NCBI RefSeq assembly: GCF_020164435.1
Contig: NZ_JAIUDQ010000006.1
Location: 124,001 to 188,000 of the forward strand
Source of the DNA: Phyllobacterium lublinensis
Lineage (GTDB): Bacteria; Pseudomonadota; Alphaproteobacteria; Rhizobiales; Rhizobiaceae
Reading direction: 5' to 3'
DNA: 64,000 nt
Numbering within the stretch: the stretch's first letter is position 1; each line of letters starts with the position of its first letter. Of the stretch, positions 1-7,806 are shown one piece after another. The notes below the pieces were generated by a model. That model saw only the letters and a program-made list of their open reading frames with translations, ran no database searches and had not been told where the DNA came from. The translations under genes were made by a program, and so were the position numbers.

Positions 1-88
1 CGACCGATCCAAGCATGCGGTAGGCGATGCGGATCAGCCTCGGTCTGAGGCGGTTGAACGTATCGGTCGCTTGATCAAGCAGCGACAC
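1..88 (-). CDS. ECF41-like RNA polymerase sigma factor (N-terminal fragment)
   Basis: Only the first 29 codons lie inside the window; the gene runs off the left edge. Translation from a GTG at 86-88 gives a start of the type FNRLRPRLIRIAYRMLGSV, which is the typical sigma-70 region 2 opening of SigJ/ECF41-type extracytoplasmic sigma factors (family knowledge). The GTG overlaps the last 14 bases of the AhpD-like gene, so the two are translationally coupled. ECF41 genes are known to sit next to carboxymuconolactone decarboxylase/AhpD-type genes, which fits here. The regulatory SnoaL-like C-terminal domain that defines the group lies outside the window and cannot be checked. Confidence 0.7.
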   Translation of the reverse strand, partial: MSLLDQATDTFNRLRPRLIRIAYRMLGSV

Positions 89-530
89 TATCGGGTGCTA
101 CCGGGTGGATCGAGCGGAAGCCGATGGCCAGACGGTTCCACCCGTTGATGGTTACGATCAGCATGGACAATTTGACGATCTCCTCTTCGGTAAACTGTCG
201 CTTCAGTTCCTCATAGACGCTGTCCGGTGCATGGGTCTCTGCGATCAGCGTCAGCGATTCGGTCCAGGCCAGCGCCGCACGCTCGCGCTCGCTATAAGCC
301 GGCGATTCCCGCCAGGCATCGAGCAGGTACAGCCGCTGCTCGGTCTCTCCGTGCTTGCGAGCTTCCTTGGAATGCATATCCAGGCAGAACGCGCAGCCGT
401 TGATCTGCGAGGAACGCATTTTGATCAGCTTGATCAAACTTGTTTCCAGCCCGCTGCTGGCGATGCTCTCTTCCATCTTGAGCATCGGCTTGATTGCTTC
501 GTGGTCCAATAGATTCAATCTTGCTTTCAC
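75..530 (-). CDS. AhpD-like / carboxymuconolactone decarboxylase family protein
   Basis: A 151-residue protein of the AhpD/CMD fold. The peroxidase-type motif CAFCLDMH gives Cys46, Cys49 and His53, the redox pair and proton-relay residue of alkylhydroperoxidase-like enzymes. The start is a GTG at 528-530 with an AAGGAG ribosome site at 538-543, seven bases upstream. It is the first gene of a two-gene unit with the ECF41-like sigma factor, and an ECF41-type promoter lies directly upstream (570-596). Such genes are the usual sole target of ECF41 factors. The substrate is unknown; a role in peroxide or thiol redox chemistry is inference from the motif. Confidence 0.88.
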   Translation of the reverse strand: MKARLNLLDHEAIKPMLKMEESIASSGLETSLIKLIKMRSSQINGCAFCLDMHSKEARKHGETEQRLYLLDAWRESPAYSERERAALAWTESLTLIAETHAPDSVYEELKRQFTEEEIVKLSMLIVTINGWNRLAIGFRSIHPVAPDSVAA

Positions 531-569
531 GACGTATCTCCTTGTGTGTCGTCAGTTGTCTGCACACAA

Positions 570-596
570 GACGAGGCAGTGAGGTTGAACGTGACA
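570..596 (-). promoter_or_regulatory. Candidate ECF41-type promoter
   Basis: On the minus strand TGTCACG (590-596) is followed after exactly 16 bases by CGTC (570-573). As I recall it, the published ECF41 promoter signature is TGTCACA, about 16 bases, CGTC. It ends about 40 bases before the GTG of the AhpD-like gene, so the sigma factor downstream would control its own operon. Confidence 0.65.
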
Positions 597-622
597 TCCG
601 AATGATTTTTTTCGCGACGAAC

Positions 623-1675
623 CTAACGCGCCCGCTTCAACGCGTGTCGGATCAACCGATCGATCAATTCGGGGTAGGGAATACCACTTTCGGCGAATAC
701 CTTCGGATACATGCTGATGTTTGTAAAACCTGGTATCGTATTGATTTCATTTATGAATATATGTCCATCAAGACGCAGGAAGAAATCGACGCGAGCCATG
801 CCTGTGCATCCGAGTGCCGTGAAAGCCCGTTTTGCCATCTCCTGGAGGGCAATCGTCGTGCCAACTTCAAGCTGGGCCGGTACAAACAAGACGGCGCCAT
901 CAGCGTCGATATACTTCGCCTCATAGGAATAGAAACCGTGTGCTGCTGCCGGCGCTATTTCACCGGGAACAGACACCCGCAGCGTACCATCCTCTTCCTC
1001 GAGTACACCGAGCTCGATCTCCCGAGCATCAATGAATTCTTCGATCAGAACGCGGCTGTCATACTTGAGGCCATCATCGATTGCCGATGACAGCTCGGCC
1101 GCTGTCCTTGCCTTGCTCACGCCGACGGACGAGCCTTGCCGTACTGGTTTGACAAACAGCGGCAATCCAAGTTCCTGCGCGATCGCTTCGGCATCAGGCC
1201 TCTCCTGGCGGCTGATCGTCCGCCCGCGAGCCACTGGGAGACCTGCCTGCGCAAACAGACATTTGGCCTGATGCTTGTCCATCGCAGCAGCAGAACCAAA
1301 AATGCCGCAGCCCACATAGGCCACGTCGGCAACTTCGGCGAAGCCCTGGACGGAGCCGTCTTCCCCGAATTGACCGTGGAGGATTGGGATCAGCACGTCG
1401 ACCGGCGCAATTTCATAGGCAGGCCCGGAGCGCGGCAGAACAAGTGTCCGTCCTTTGCCGCCGGGCAGCAGGCTGACCCGCGCGCCATCCTCCGGGACGG
1501 ATTGCGGAAACGCACCATCGATCAGCAGCCATTTGCCCTCGCGCGTGATGGCAATGAGTACAACCTCATATTTTTCGCGGTCGATGGCCCGATCAACGTT
1601 CCTGGCCGACATCAGGGAAACATCGTGCTCGGCAGACTTGCCACCGAACAGAATTGCAACGCGTATCCTGGACAT
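623..1675 (-). CDS. ddl: D-alanine--D-alanine ligase
   Basis: ATP-grasp ligase of 350 residues that joins two D-alanines for the peptidoglycan peptide in the cytoplasm. The N-terminal domain carries the family start VAILFGGKSAEHDVSL and the LHGQFGEDG motif near residue 100. The ATP-grasp core has MDKHQAK, the glycine loop VRQGSSVGVSK and the magnesium site EINTIPGFTNIS near the C-terminus. It stands alone here, away from the mur-fts cluster, so it may be the DdlA-type second copy; the window cannot tell. Alanine racemase (alr), which makes its substrate, lies at 22.3-23.4 kb. Length and motifs are complete. Confidence 0.95.
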   Translation of the reverse strand: MSRIRVAILFGGKSAEHDVSLMSARNVDRAIDREKYEVVLIAITREGKWLLIDGAFPQSVPEDGARVSLLPGGKGRTLVLPRSGPAYEIAPVDVLIPILHGQFGEDGSVQGFAEVADVAYVGCGIFGSAAAMDKHQAKCLFAQAGLPVARGRTISRQERPDAEAIAQELGLPLFVKPVRQGSSVGVSKARTAAELSSAIDDGLKYDSRVLIEEFIDAREIELGVLEEEDGTLRVSVPGEIAPAAAHGFYSYEAKYIDADGAVLFVPAQLEVGTTIALQEMAKRAFTALGCTGMARVDFFLRLDGHIFINEINTIPGFTNISMYPKVFAESGIPYPELIDRLIRHALKRAR

Positions 1676-1743
1676 GCTGAAAACGTCTCACTCTGAATGG
1701 AGCCAAGGTACAATGAGAAATCGATAAGCTTGGCAGGTTTGCG

Positions 1744-2529
1744 TCAATCGCCCGTTACAAAAAACCGCCAGCGACCTTTCGGAGTGATACCGAGGCGATA
1801 GAACACATAGGTTCCGAACTGCTTCATTTCATCGTAATCGCCGGCTGTAACGATCTGGAAGAGCTCAACCTTCTGCTTCGCGTCAAGCTTGTCGAGCGGG
1901 TAGGCGAAGAAGTAGGGCCACACGTAGAGCTCATCCGCGGTACCCGCATCGAGATGGACATAGCCCGATTCCAGCACGTCGACCAGGATCGCCAGGATTT
2001 CCTGCCCTTCCTGATCACCGGCAAGGCTCTTCAGATAGGCCAATGGATCGCCTTCAATGTCAGTCAGTGACAGCATCGTCACATCGTCGCCCGAACCGAT
2101 CAGCGGACGAAGCGCCTCGATTGATCCGGATTTGGCTGCAGTCAGTATCAGTTCACGCATCTTCTGCACTGGGAAGGGCAGTTTGCTGATGTCGTACTCG
2201 ACCTGCGGTACCGGCGCACCTTCCTTGGCGTTGGGCATGGCGGGATTGGCGGCCGCAGCGCCATCGTCTGGCGCTTTCTGCTCGGGAGCAGGCTTCTCGG
2301 GATCAGCGGCCGGCTCATCGGCAGCTGGTGGGCCTTCCGGCTCGTCTGAAGGTTCTTCAGGCGATGGTTGGGCGGCCTTGGGAAGTTCTTCTTTCTTGAT
2401 CTCACTCAGTGCAAGTTGCACTGCCGCATCGCGACCGGCTGAAAACACTGGAGAGCTGAAAGCACATATTGCCGCTGCCAGACAAAAGGTTCTGGCGATC
2501 GCCGAAGCGGAAAAGTGCTTTTCAAGCAT
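1744..2529 (-). CDS. Secreted protein of unknown function with Pro/Glu-rich linker
   Basis: A 261-residue protein I cannot assign to a named family. Residues 1-31 form a signal peptide ending near FSSPVFSA. Residues about 45-108 are a low-complexity Pro/Glu/Ala segment, likely a flexible periplasmic linker. The remainder (about 110-261) is a folded domain with the pattern YDISKLPFPVQKMRELI and an aromatic C-terminal part (WPYFFAYPLDKL, YVFYRLGITPKGRWRFF). Proteins of this layout occur in Rhizobiales; that is recollection. It follows the small gene at 2552-2809 by 22 bases on the same strand, so the two probably form an operon. A periplasmic location is inferred. Confidence 0.8.
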   Translation of the reverse strand: MLEKHFSASAIARTFCLAAAICAFSSPVFSAGRDAAVQLALSEIKKEELPKAAQPSPEEPSDEPEGPPAADEPAADPEKPAPEQKAPDDGAAAANPAMPNAKEGAPVPQVEYDISKLPFPVQKMRELILTAAKSGSIEALRPLIGSGDDVTMLSLTDIEGDPLAYLKSLAGDQEGQEILAILVDVLESGYVHLDAGTADELYVWPYFFAYPLDKLDAKQKVELFQIVTAGDYDEMKQFGTYVFYRLGITPKGRWRFFVTGD

Positions 2530-2551
2530 GCAGGTTCACCCGGAATTGAAA

Positions 2552-2809
2552 TTATTGCAGAACGCGATTCGATGAAAACTCACCAGCAGAAATACGTTCG
2601 CGCAGCGCCTCAAGCAAGGCCAGTGCAGACACTTCACCGTTATCGCGGATCAACTCGGTCAGCGCGGTTGCGAAAGCTGCTTCGGCCATAATTTCGGGTT
2701 CGATACCTTCAAGCGTGCCATCTGCCCAGACTTCATTCTGATATTCGATCGCAACCAGTTTTTTTTCTTCTGCAACCAACCTATCGAGGTCCGTCGATGT
2801 CATGTTCAT
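2552..2809 (-). CDS. Small hypothetical protein
   Basis: An 85-residue acidic, mostly helical protein starting MNMTSTDLDR. The reading frame is open further upstream, but the ATG at 2807-2809 is preceded by AAGGA about nine bases away, and the extra upstream residues look unlike coding sequence. No domain is recognised. It ends 22 bases before the secreted protein gene at 1744-2529 and is likely read with it. There is no signal peptide, so it is presumably cytoplasmic. Function is unknown. Confidence 0.65.
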   Translation of the reverse strand: MNMTSTDLDRLVAEEKKLVAIEYQNEVWADGTLEGIEPEIMAEAAFATALTELIRDNGEVSALALLEALRERISAGEFSSNRVLQ

Positions 2810-2911
2810 GATATACCATCCTTGGCCGAGGCCAATTCTTAAACTACCGCTAAACAATACCATACGTTTTGTTTAAAATGCGGTTCATTGGCTTCAACAG
2901 TTAAAGCCTGG

Positions 2912-3280
2912 TTAATTTCCATAGCCCGATACGATCTCAGAAGAAAGTCTCATTCCTTCAGCCTGGTAGCGGTCAATCGCCGCAATCGCCTGGCTCGTAC
3001 AACTGGAATAAGTCTCGTTGAATGTGCGGTAGCCGCGGTTGAAACTGGCAATGAGGCGCGCCCTGCGGGCAGGTTCAGGATTCTCTGCCAGCAGCAGTGA
3101 ATCCATGCGATCGCGCCACTGGCTGCTCTTTTCTCCGCACAGGTTGCGCAACGAATGGATTGATCCGATCACCTCGGCCAGGCGGAGCAGTTTTGCTTCG
3201 TACAGGGGATCGACCGCATAGGCCGGTGCCGATGCGACGAATACCGCCAGGAACGTTGTGGTCAATGCTGTACGCCGCAC
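2912..3280 (-). CDS. TIGR02301 family periplasmic protein
   Basis: A 122-residue protein with a signal peptide (residues 1-22, ending APAYA) and a mature helical domain with two cysteines (NLCGEK and SSCTSQ), which could form a disulfide in the periplasm. The pattern LLRLAEVIGSIHSLRNLCG and the FNRGYRTFNETYSSC stretch match the TIGR02301 family of Rhizobiales, whose function is unknown. It lies downstream of the Nudix gene on the same strand, 85 bases away, an arrangement I recall from related genomes. Confidence 0.82.
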   Translation of the reverse strand: MRRTALTTTFLAVFVASAPAYAVDPLYEAKLLRLAEVIGSIHSLRNLCGEKSSQWRDRMDSLLLAENPEPARRARLIASFNRGYRTFNETYSSCTSQAIAAIDRYQAEGMRLSSEIVSGYGN

Positions 3281-3365
3281 AAGTCAACCTTGAAAGCTGA
3301 AGTCCTCTTGAGGAAGCATGTTGCGCGAAAGCAAGGCACCTTCAAGGCGCTGATGGTTAATACCC

Positions 3366-3797
3366 TCAGCTTTTGAAGGAGCGAGCCAGATAATGTGCAA
3401 CTTCCAATACACTATCGGTCACGTCGAAGGCAGCCATGTCTTCCACGCGCAACCAATGCACCGAGGCGGCGTCATCAGCTGCAACAGCTTCACCCTTCGC
3501 GTCATGGACCAGAAATACTGCGAGACGGAATGGTTTCGGCGACGGGAATTCCGCCGTTGAATAATCGAACGTCACAGTTGTAAGGTAGGTAACCTCCGTT
3601 GCGACGACGCCGGTTTCTTCAAAGAGCTCCCGGATTGCGGCTTCCGGCGGCGTCTCTCCATCCTCCCGGCGGCCACCCGGAAAAGCCAGCCAGCCCTTCG
3701 ATGGCTCACGTCCGCGCTCGACCAGCAGGAATGACTGCTCGCGGATACAAACGGCGGAGACACCATCGACGGTTGCAGAAAGAGGAATCTGGTCCAT
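3366..3797 (-). CDS. Nudix hydrolase
   Basis: A 143-residue Nudix-fold pyrophosphohydrolase. The complete Nudix box (G-x5-E-x7-REUxEExGU) is visible around residues 41-64, with GGRREDGE followed by RELFEETGV, so the metal-binding glutamates are intact. The substrate cannot be read from the sequence; small Nudix enzymes of this size commonly clean up oxidised or non-canonical nucleotides or nucleotide sugars. It is read in the same direction as the TIGR02301 gene and divergently from the SRAP gene at 3908. Confidence 0.9.
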   Translation of the reverse strand: MDQIPLSATVDGVSAVCIREQSFLLVERGREPSKGWLAFPGGRREDGETPPEAAIRELFEETGVVATEVTYLTTVTFDYSTAEFPSPKPFRLAVFLVHDAKGEAVAADDAASVHWLRVEDMAAFDVTDSVLEVAHYLARSFKS

Positions 3798-3907
3798 ATA
3801 TCAGGCGTAAGTGCTGAAGCAGTGTTTGACAAGGGCAGTCCATGACTTGACCCGGTATCGCAAATGCGGATGATCGCGACCTCCAAACCAAATCAGGCGC
3901 CAATGGC

Positions 3908-4672
3908 ATGTGTGGACGTTTTTCCCTCCTCGGTACACCGCAAGAGATCGAAGCTCTTTTCGATCTCATGGACATCGGGACATTTCCGCCGCGCTTCAAC
4001 ATCGCCCCTACGCAACCGATTCTGATGGTGGTCAGTGGCGAAACACCGCCTCCCGGCAGCAATCGGACTGATCGCAGGGCATTGCTCGTACGCTGGGGCT
4101 TCATACCCGGCTGGGTGAAAGACACTGCAAATTATCCGTTGATGATCAATGCCCGTTCGGAAACGGCCATCGAGAAAGCCTCCTTCAAGACCGCAATGCG
4201 CCATCGCCGCGCATTGATACCTGCCTCGGGATTTTATGAGTGGCGGCGGAACGGCAACAACAAGTCACAGGCCTATTGGGTCAGGCCGCGTGATGGCGGG
4301 ATTGTCGCATTTGCCGGACTCTACGAGCCGTGGGCGAATGCCGAAGGATCGGAAATGGATACGGGTGCCATCCTGACCACCGCAGCCAGTGAAGATCTTC
4401 GTTTCATCCATGACCGCATGCCGGTGGTCATAGAACGGCAGGACTACGCTCGCTGGCTGGATTGCAAAACGCAGGAACCCCGCCATGTTGCAGACCTGCT
4501 GAAGCCTGCGCAGGCGGATTTCTTCGAGGCGATCCCGGTTTCGGACAAGGTCAACAACTTTGCAAACACAGGACCGGAAATACAGGAGCGCGTCGCTGAA
4601 TCCCAGGAAGGGAACAAGAAATCTTCGCGCGTCAAACCGCCGGAGACCGACGACCAGCTGAAGCTTTTCTAA
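3908..4672 (+). CDS. SOS response-associated peptidase (SRAP, YedK/HMCES type)
   Basis: A 254-residue SRAP domain protein. Met-Cys-Gly-Arg-Phe at the N-terminus places the catalytic Cys2 as the new N-terminal residue after methionine removal; in the family it forms a thiazolidine cross-link to abasic sites in single-stranded DNA and shields them. Other conserved blocks are visible: PRFNIAPTQPI, RWGFIPGWVKD, NARSETAIEKASF, PASGFYEW and the His of IHDRMPVV. The C-terminus (from about 225) is a charged, probably disordered tail. No LexA-type box was found just upstream. Confidence 0.93.
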   Translation: MCGRFSLLGTPQEIEALFDLMDIGTFPPRFNIAPTQPILMVVSGETPPPGSNRTDRRALLVRWGFIPGWVKDTANYPLMINARSETAIEKASFKTAMRHRRALIPASGFYEWRRNGNNKSQAYWVRPRDGGIVAFAGLYEPWANAEGSEMDTGAILTTAASEDLRFIHDRMPVVIERQDYARWLDCKTQEPRHVADLLKPAQADFFEAIPVSDKVNNFANTGPEIQERVAESQEGNKKSSRVKPPETDDQLKLF

Positions 4673-4712
4673 GCGACCCATTCACCTACAAATCTCCAGG
4701 AACGATCACTCC

Positions 4713-5327
4713 ATGCTTTCAGCCGCCGTCTCCGGTTTTCTTCTTGGCGCGTCGCTCATCATCGCGATCGGCGCACAAAACGCCTTCATATTGCGCCAGG
4801 GCCTGTTGCGCGAGCACGTCTTCATCCTCAGTCTGATCTGTGCGCTGTCCGATGCGTTATTGATCGCCGCCGGCGTGGCCGGGCTGGGGACTCTGATCGC
4901 TCAATCGCCAAAGTTGATTTCGTTCGTGACCCTTGGTGGCGCGGTGTTTCTGTTCTGGTACGCGTCTGTTGCATTCCGCCGCGCGCTTCATCCGGAAGTC
5001 CTGCAGGCCGCAACGTCGGGCAATGGCAATTTGAGGGTGGCGATCGGCACAGTCCTGGCGCTGACCTTCCTTAATCCGCATGTCTATCTCGATACGGTTG
5101 TTCTGCTGGGCGGCCTTTCGGCTCGCTTTGAAGGCATTGACCGCGCGGCCTATGGCGCGGGCGCGGCACTCGCATCCTTCATCTGGTTCTTTGGCCTCGG
5201 CTACGGTGCGAGGCTCTTGCAGCCGGTGTTTGCAAAGCCGGCCGCCTGGCGGGTACTTGACGTCCTCATCGGCCTTGTAATGGCCGGAATAGCTCTGAGC
5301 CTGTTAGTCCGTTTCCTGAACAATTGA
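4713..5327 (+). CDS. LysE/ArgO family amino-acid exporter
   Basis: A 204-residue integral membrane protein with about six hydrophobic segments. The first helix carries the family hallmark GASLIIAIGAQNAFILRQG, and TFLNPHVYLDTVVLLG in mid-protein is the conserved LysE block. Members export basic amino acids such as lysine and arginine across the inner membrane; the exact substrate is inference. Its last 24 bases overlap, on the opposite strand, the end of a small open frame at 5304-5471. Confidence 0.92.
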   Translation: MLSAAVSGFLLGASLIIAIGAQNAFILRQGLLREHVFILSLICALSDALLIAAGVAGLGTLIAQSPKLISFVTLGGAVFLFWYASVAFRRALHPEVLQAATSGNGNLRVAIGTVLALTFLNPHVYLDTVVLLGGLSARFEGIDRAAYGAGAALASFIWFFGLGYGARLLQPVFAKPAAWRVLDVLIGLVMAGIALSLLVRFLNN

Positions 5328-5471
5328 AGCCAGTTTCAGCTGCGGACGCTGGCGCACCGTGCTGAGCACTGCCGCCAGAATTGCAGCCGGGCCGATGGCT
5401 CGGTATTGTGAGGCAAGATTGTCGGCACGGACGCTTTCGCGCGGCTTGGCCGATTGCTGTTTATTGGTCAT
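5304..5471 (-). CDS. Possible small basic protein (55 aa)
   Basis: An open frame of 55 codons from ATG 5469-5471, preceded by an AAGGA about eight bases upstream. The protein begins MTNKQQSAKPRESVRAD and contains a short hydrophobic helix around AIGPAAILAAVL, then a basic end. Its 3' end overlaps the last 24 bases of the LysE gene on the other strand. It lies divergent to the cysS leader. No family is recognised; the good ribosome site and the otherwise empty interval support it, the short length weakens it. Confidence 0.45.
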   Translation of the reverse strand: MTNKQQSAKPRESVRADNLASQYRAIGPAAILAAVLSTVRQRPQLKLASIVQETD

Positions 5472-5579
5472 GGGTCTGGTCCTTTTGGCGGGGCCTATTC
5501 CCCTTTCGTCTAAGACCTGAGGATTCCCGTTGAAATTGGCCGGAAAGAAGGCACTTTCCGGGAGGATTTTGGGCTATTC

Positions 5580-5597
5580 GGTTAATTTGAATTAACC
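5580..5597. promoter_or_regulatory. Perfect 18-bp palindrome, operator-like
   Basis: GGTTAATT-TG-AATTAACC is a perfect inverted repeat. Its right half also begins a wider inverted repeat: TAACCAAGG (5593-5601) against CCTTGGTTA (5630-5638). Both end just upstream of the predicted leader promoter (5646-5674), so they could be a repressor or activator site for the cysS-cimA unit or for the divergent small gene. Confidence 0.4.
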
Positions 5598-5645
5598 AAG
5601 GCACAGGCGACAAAATTGCAACACCGTCCCCTTGGTTATCAATGC

Positions 5646-5674
5646 TTGACGATTGCCGCACACTCGACCATAAA
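5646..5674 (+). promoter_or_regulatory. Predicted promoter of the cysS leader transcript
   Basis: TTGACG (5646-5651) and CATAAA (5669-5674) are separated by 17 bases. A start seven or eight bases after the -10 element falls at 5681-5682, on or beside the A of the ATG of the isoleucine-rich leader peptide, which would make the leader messenger leaderless. Confidence 0.5.
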
Positions 5675-5681
5675 TGCGCGC

Positions 5682-5735
5682 ATGAAAACGTTGCCCGTCA
5701 CGATTATTATTACCTGTCGGATTATTATCAGCTAG
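5682..5735 (+). CDS. Isoleucine-rich leader peptide (predicted attenuator)
   Basis: A 17-codon frame, MKTLPVTIIITCRIIIS then TAG, with six isoleucine codons in two runs of three. No Shine-Dalgarno sequence precedes it; instead the predicted transcription start coincides with its ATG, as is known for the trp leader peptide of rhizobia. It lies 119 bases upstream of cysS, whose operon ends with cimA, an isoleucine-pathway gene. RNA pairings that could compete include AUGAAAACG (5682-5690) with CGUUUUCGU (5752-5760), GCUAGC with GCUGGC just after the stop, and CUGUCG with CGACAG further down. No classic terminator with a long U run is seen, so the mechanism is open. Confidence 0.55.
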   Translation: MKTLPVTIIITCRIIIS

Positions 5736-5854
5736 CACTTGCTGGCCCGGCCGTTTTCGTCTCAAAAATCGATACCAAGATGTGAAACGCTCCGGTCGAC
5801 AGACCAGTGGAATGATACGCATTCGACATCAGCCTGAAATTTGAGAAGATCGCC

Positions 5855-7303
5855 ATGCCGCAGCAATTGAGCCTCTACAATACGCTCACCCGCACGAAAG
5901 AGACCTTCGCGCCCATCAATCCAGCCAATGTGCGCATGTATGTCTGCGGCCCGACCGTTTATGACTATGCCCATATCGGCAATGCGCGGCCCGTGATTGT
6001 CTTTGACGTCCTGTTTCGCTTGCTGCGCCATGTCTATGGCGAGCAGCACGTCACCTATGTTCGCAACATCACCGACGTCGATGACAAGATCAACGCACGC
6101 GCCGCCCGCGACCATCCGGAACTGCCTCTCAACGAGGCAATCCGCAAGGTCACTGAAACGACTAACCGCCAGTTCCAGGCGGACGTTGCCGCACTTGGCA
6201 ATCTGCAGCCGTCGGATCAGCCGCGGGCAACCGAATACATAGCCGAGATGGTCGCAATGATAGATCGCCTCGTTGAGCGCGGTGTTGCCTATGTGGCAGA
6301 TGGCCATGTGCTGTTTTCTCCTTCGGCAATGAACGCCGCCAAAGGGCCACGCTACGGCCAGCTTGCTCGCCGCTCGACTGACGACATGCTGGCAGGAGCG
6401 CGCGTGGATGTCGCTTCCTACAAGCGCGACGAAATGGATTTTGTCCTGTGGAAGCCCTCCAAGGATGGTGAACCTGGCTGGCAGTCGCCGGCGGGCATAG
6501 ACGGGTTGGGGCGTCCTGGCTGGCATATCGAGTGCTCGGCGATGTCGATGGCCAAGCTGCTGGAACCTTTCGGTGGCGGGCTGAAATGTGACGATCCCAT
6601 GAAGAACATCTTCGACATTCATGCCGGCGGTATCGATCTTGTCTTTCCCCACCATGAAAACGAGATTGCCCAGTCCTGCTGCGCCTTCGGGACTGACCGT
6701 ATGGCCAATATCTGGATGCACAATGGCTTCCTGCAGGTCGAAGGTCAGAAGATGGCCAAGAGCGTTGGTAACTTCGTGACGATCCACGAACTGCTGGAGA
6801 CGACCACGTTCGGCGGCCGCAAGTGGCCCGGCGAAGTATTGCGTCTTGCCATGCTCATGACCAACTATCGCGAACCGATCGACTTCAGTGTGAGAAAGCT
6901 GGAAGAGGCGGAGAATATTCTCGCCAAGGCCCGCGAATATGTGGGTGACGCTGCCATCGGAGCCATCCCTGATGAGGCTGTCGAAATTCTCTCCGACGAT
7001 CTTGCGACGCCGGGCCTGATCAACTGGCTGGCGTCGATCAGGAAATCGCGTGTCCTCGAACCCTCGGTATACCGGGCAGCATTTGGCCTACTCGGCATCG
7101 ATCTGAGCACGGCGTCAGTTTCGGTTGAGCTTGAAAGTGAAATCAACGCCAAGGTTGAGAGGCGTATGGCTTTGCTTGCTGCAAAAAGCTTTTCCGAAGC
7201 AGACCGCATTCGCGATGAGTTGCTTGGAAAGGGTATTCAGCTGAAGGACGGCAAGGATCCGGAGACGGGCGAGCGTGTCACAACCTGGGAGCTTAAGCGA
7301 TGA
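5855..7303 (+). CDS. cysS: Cysteinyl-tRNA synthetase
   Basis: Class I aminoacyl-tRNA synthetase of 482 residues that charges tRNA-Cys in the cytoplasm. The zinc-binding start [18 protein letters not shown] contains the HIGH-type motif, and KMAKSVGNF is the KMSKS loop. Further zinc ligands are in WHIECSAM and [11 protein letters not shown]. The DALR-type anticodon region and basic C-terminal part are present ([23 protein letters not shown]). It is the first full gene of a three-gene unit: its stop overlaps the ATG of the GFA gene (ATGA), and cimA follows. A predicted isoleucine-rich leader peptide precedes it. Confidence 0.97.
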   Translation: MPQQLSLYNTLTRTKETFAPINPANVRMYVCGPTVYDYAHIGNARPVIVFDVLFRLLRHVYGEQHVTYVRNITDVDDKINARAARDHPELPLNEAIRKVTETTNRQFQADVAALGNLQPSDQPRATEYIAEMVAMIDRLVERGVAYVADGHVLFSPSAMNAAKGPRYGQLARRSTDDMLAGARVDVASYKRDEMDFVLWKPSKDGEPGWQSPAGIDGLGRPGWHIECSAMSMAKLLEPFGGGLKCDDPMKNIFDIHAGGIDLVFPHHENEIAQSCCAFGTDRMANIWMHNGFLQVEGQKMAKSVGNFVTIHELLETTTFGGRKWPGEVLRLAMLMTNYREPIDFSVRKLEEAENILAKAREYVGDAAIGAIPDEAVEILSDDLATPGLINWLASIRKSRVLEPSVYRAAFGLLGIDLSTASVSVELESEINAKVERRMALLAAKSFSEADRIRDELLGKGIQLKDGKDPETGERVTTWELKR

Positions 7304-7806
7304 GTCTTGACAACAGGCCGGTCTACACCGGCGGGTGTCAATGTGGCGCCATCCGCTTCCGGGTTGAAGGCGCGCTCGGCGACGCATCGATCTGCCATTG
7401 CCGGATGTGCCAGAAGGCGTTTGGCAATTTCTTTGCGCCTTTGACGTCGGTGCGCGATGCAAAGCTTGAATGGACCCGGGGAGTTCCTAAGCGGTTTCAA
7501 TCGTCAAACCATGTAAAACGCGGCTTCTGCGCCGATTGCGGGACCCCTTTGACCTATGAAGCGCCGGACGGGATGGCTCTTGCCATTGCCACCTTCGATC
7601 ATCCGGAGGAACTGGCTCCGACCATCCAGTGGGGCCTTGAGGGAAAACTACCCTATACCGACGATCTCTCGGCTCTGCCCGGTTACACGTCCGAGGACGA
7701 CCCGGAATCGGCCGAATTCCTGAAAACAATGATATCGTACCAACATCCGGACCATGACACGGATCAGTGGCCGCCATCGGGGCCGCGAGGGGAGACGGGC
7801 AAGTGA
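7300..7806 (+). CDS. GFA (glutathione-dependent formaldehyde-activating) domain protein
   Basis: A 168-residue CENP-V/GFA-fold protein. The three zinc-binding cysteine groups are visible: [21 protein letters not shown] and [10 protein letters not shown]. Family members bind zinc; true S-hydroxymethyl-glutathione synthase activity is known for few, so the reaction is not assigned. It starts inside the last codons of cysS (ATGA overlap) and its TGA overlaps the GTG of cimA, so all three are translationally coupled. Why it sits between cysS and cimA is not evident. Confidence 0.9.
   Translation: MSLDNRPVYTGGCQCGAIRFRVEGALGDASICHCRMCQKAFGNFFAPLTSVRDAKLEWTRGVPKRFQSSNHVKRGFCADCGTPLTYEAPDGMALAIATFDHPEELAPTIQWGLEGKLPYTDDLSALPGYTSEDDPESAEFLKTMISYQHPDHDTDQWPPSGPRGETGK

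Noticed and set aside
5736..5854. A classic rho-independent attenuator terminator after the leader peptide
   Set aside because: GC-rich pairings are present but none is followed by a long U run in the right place.
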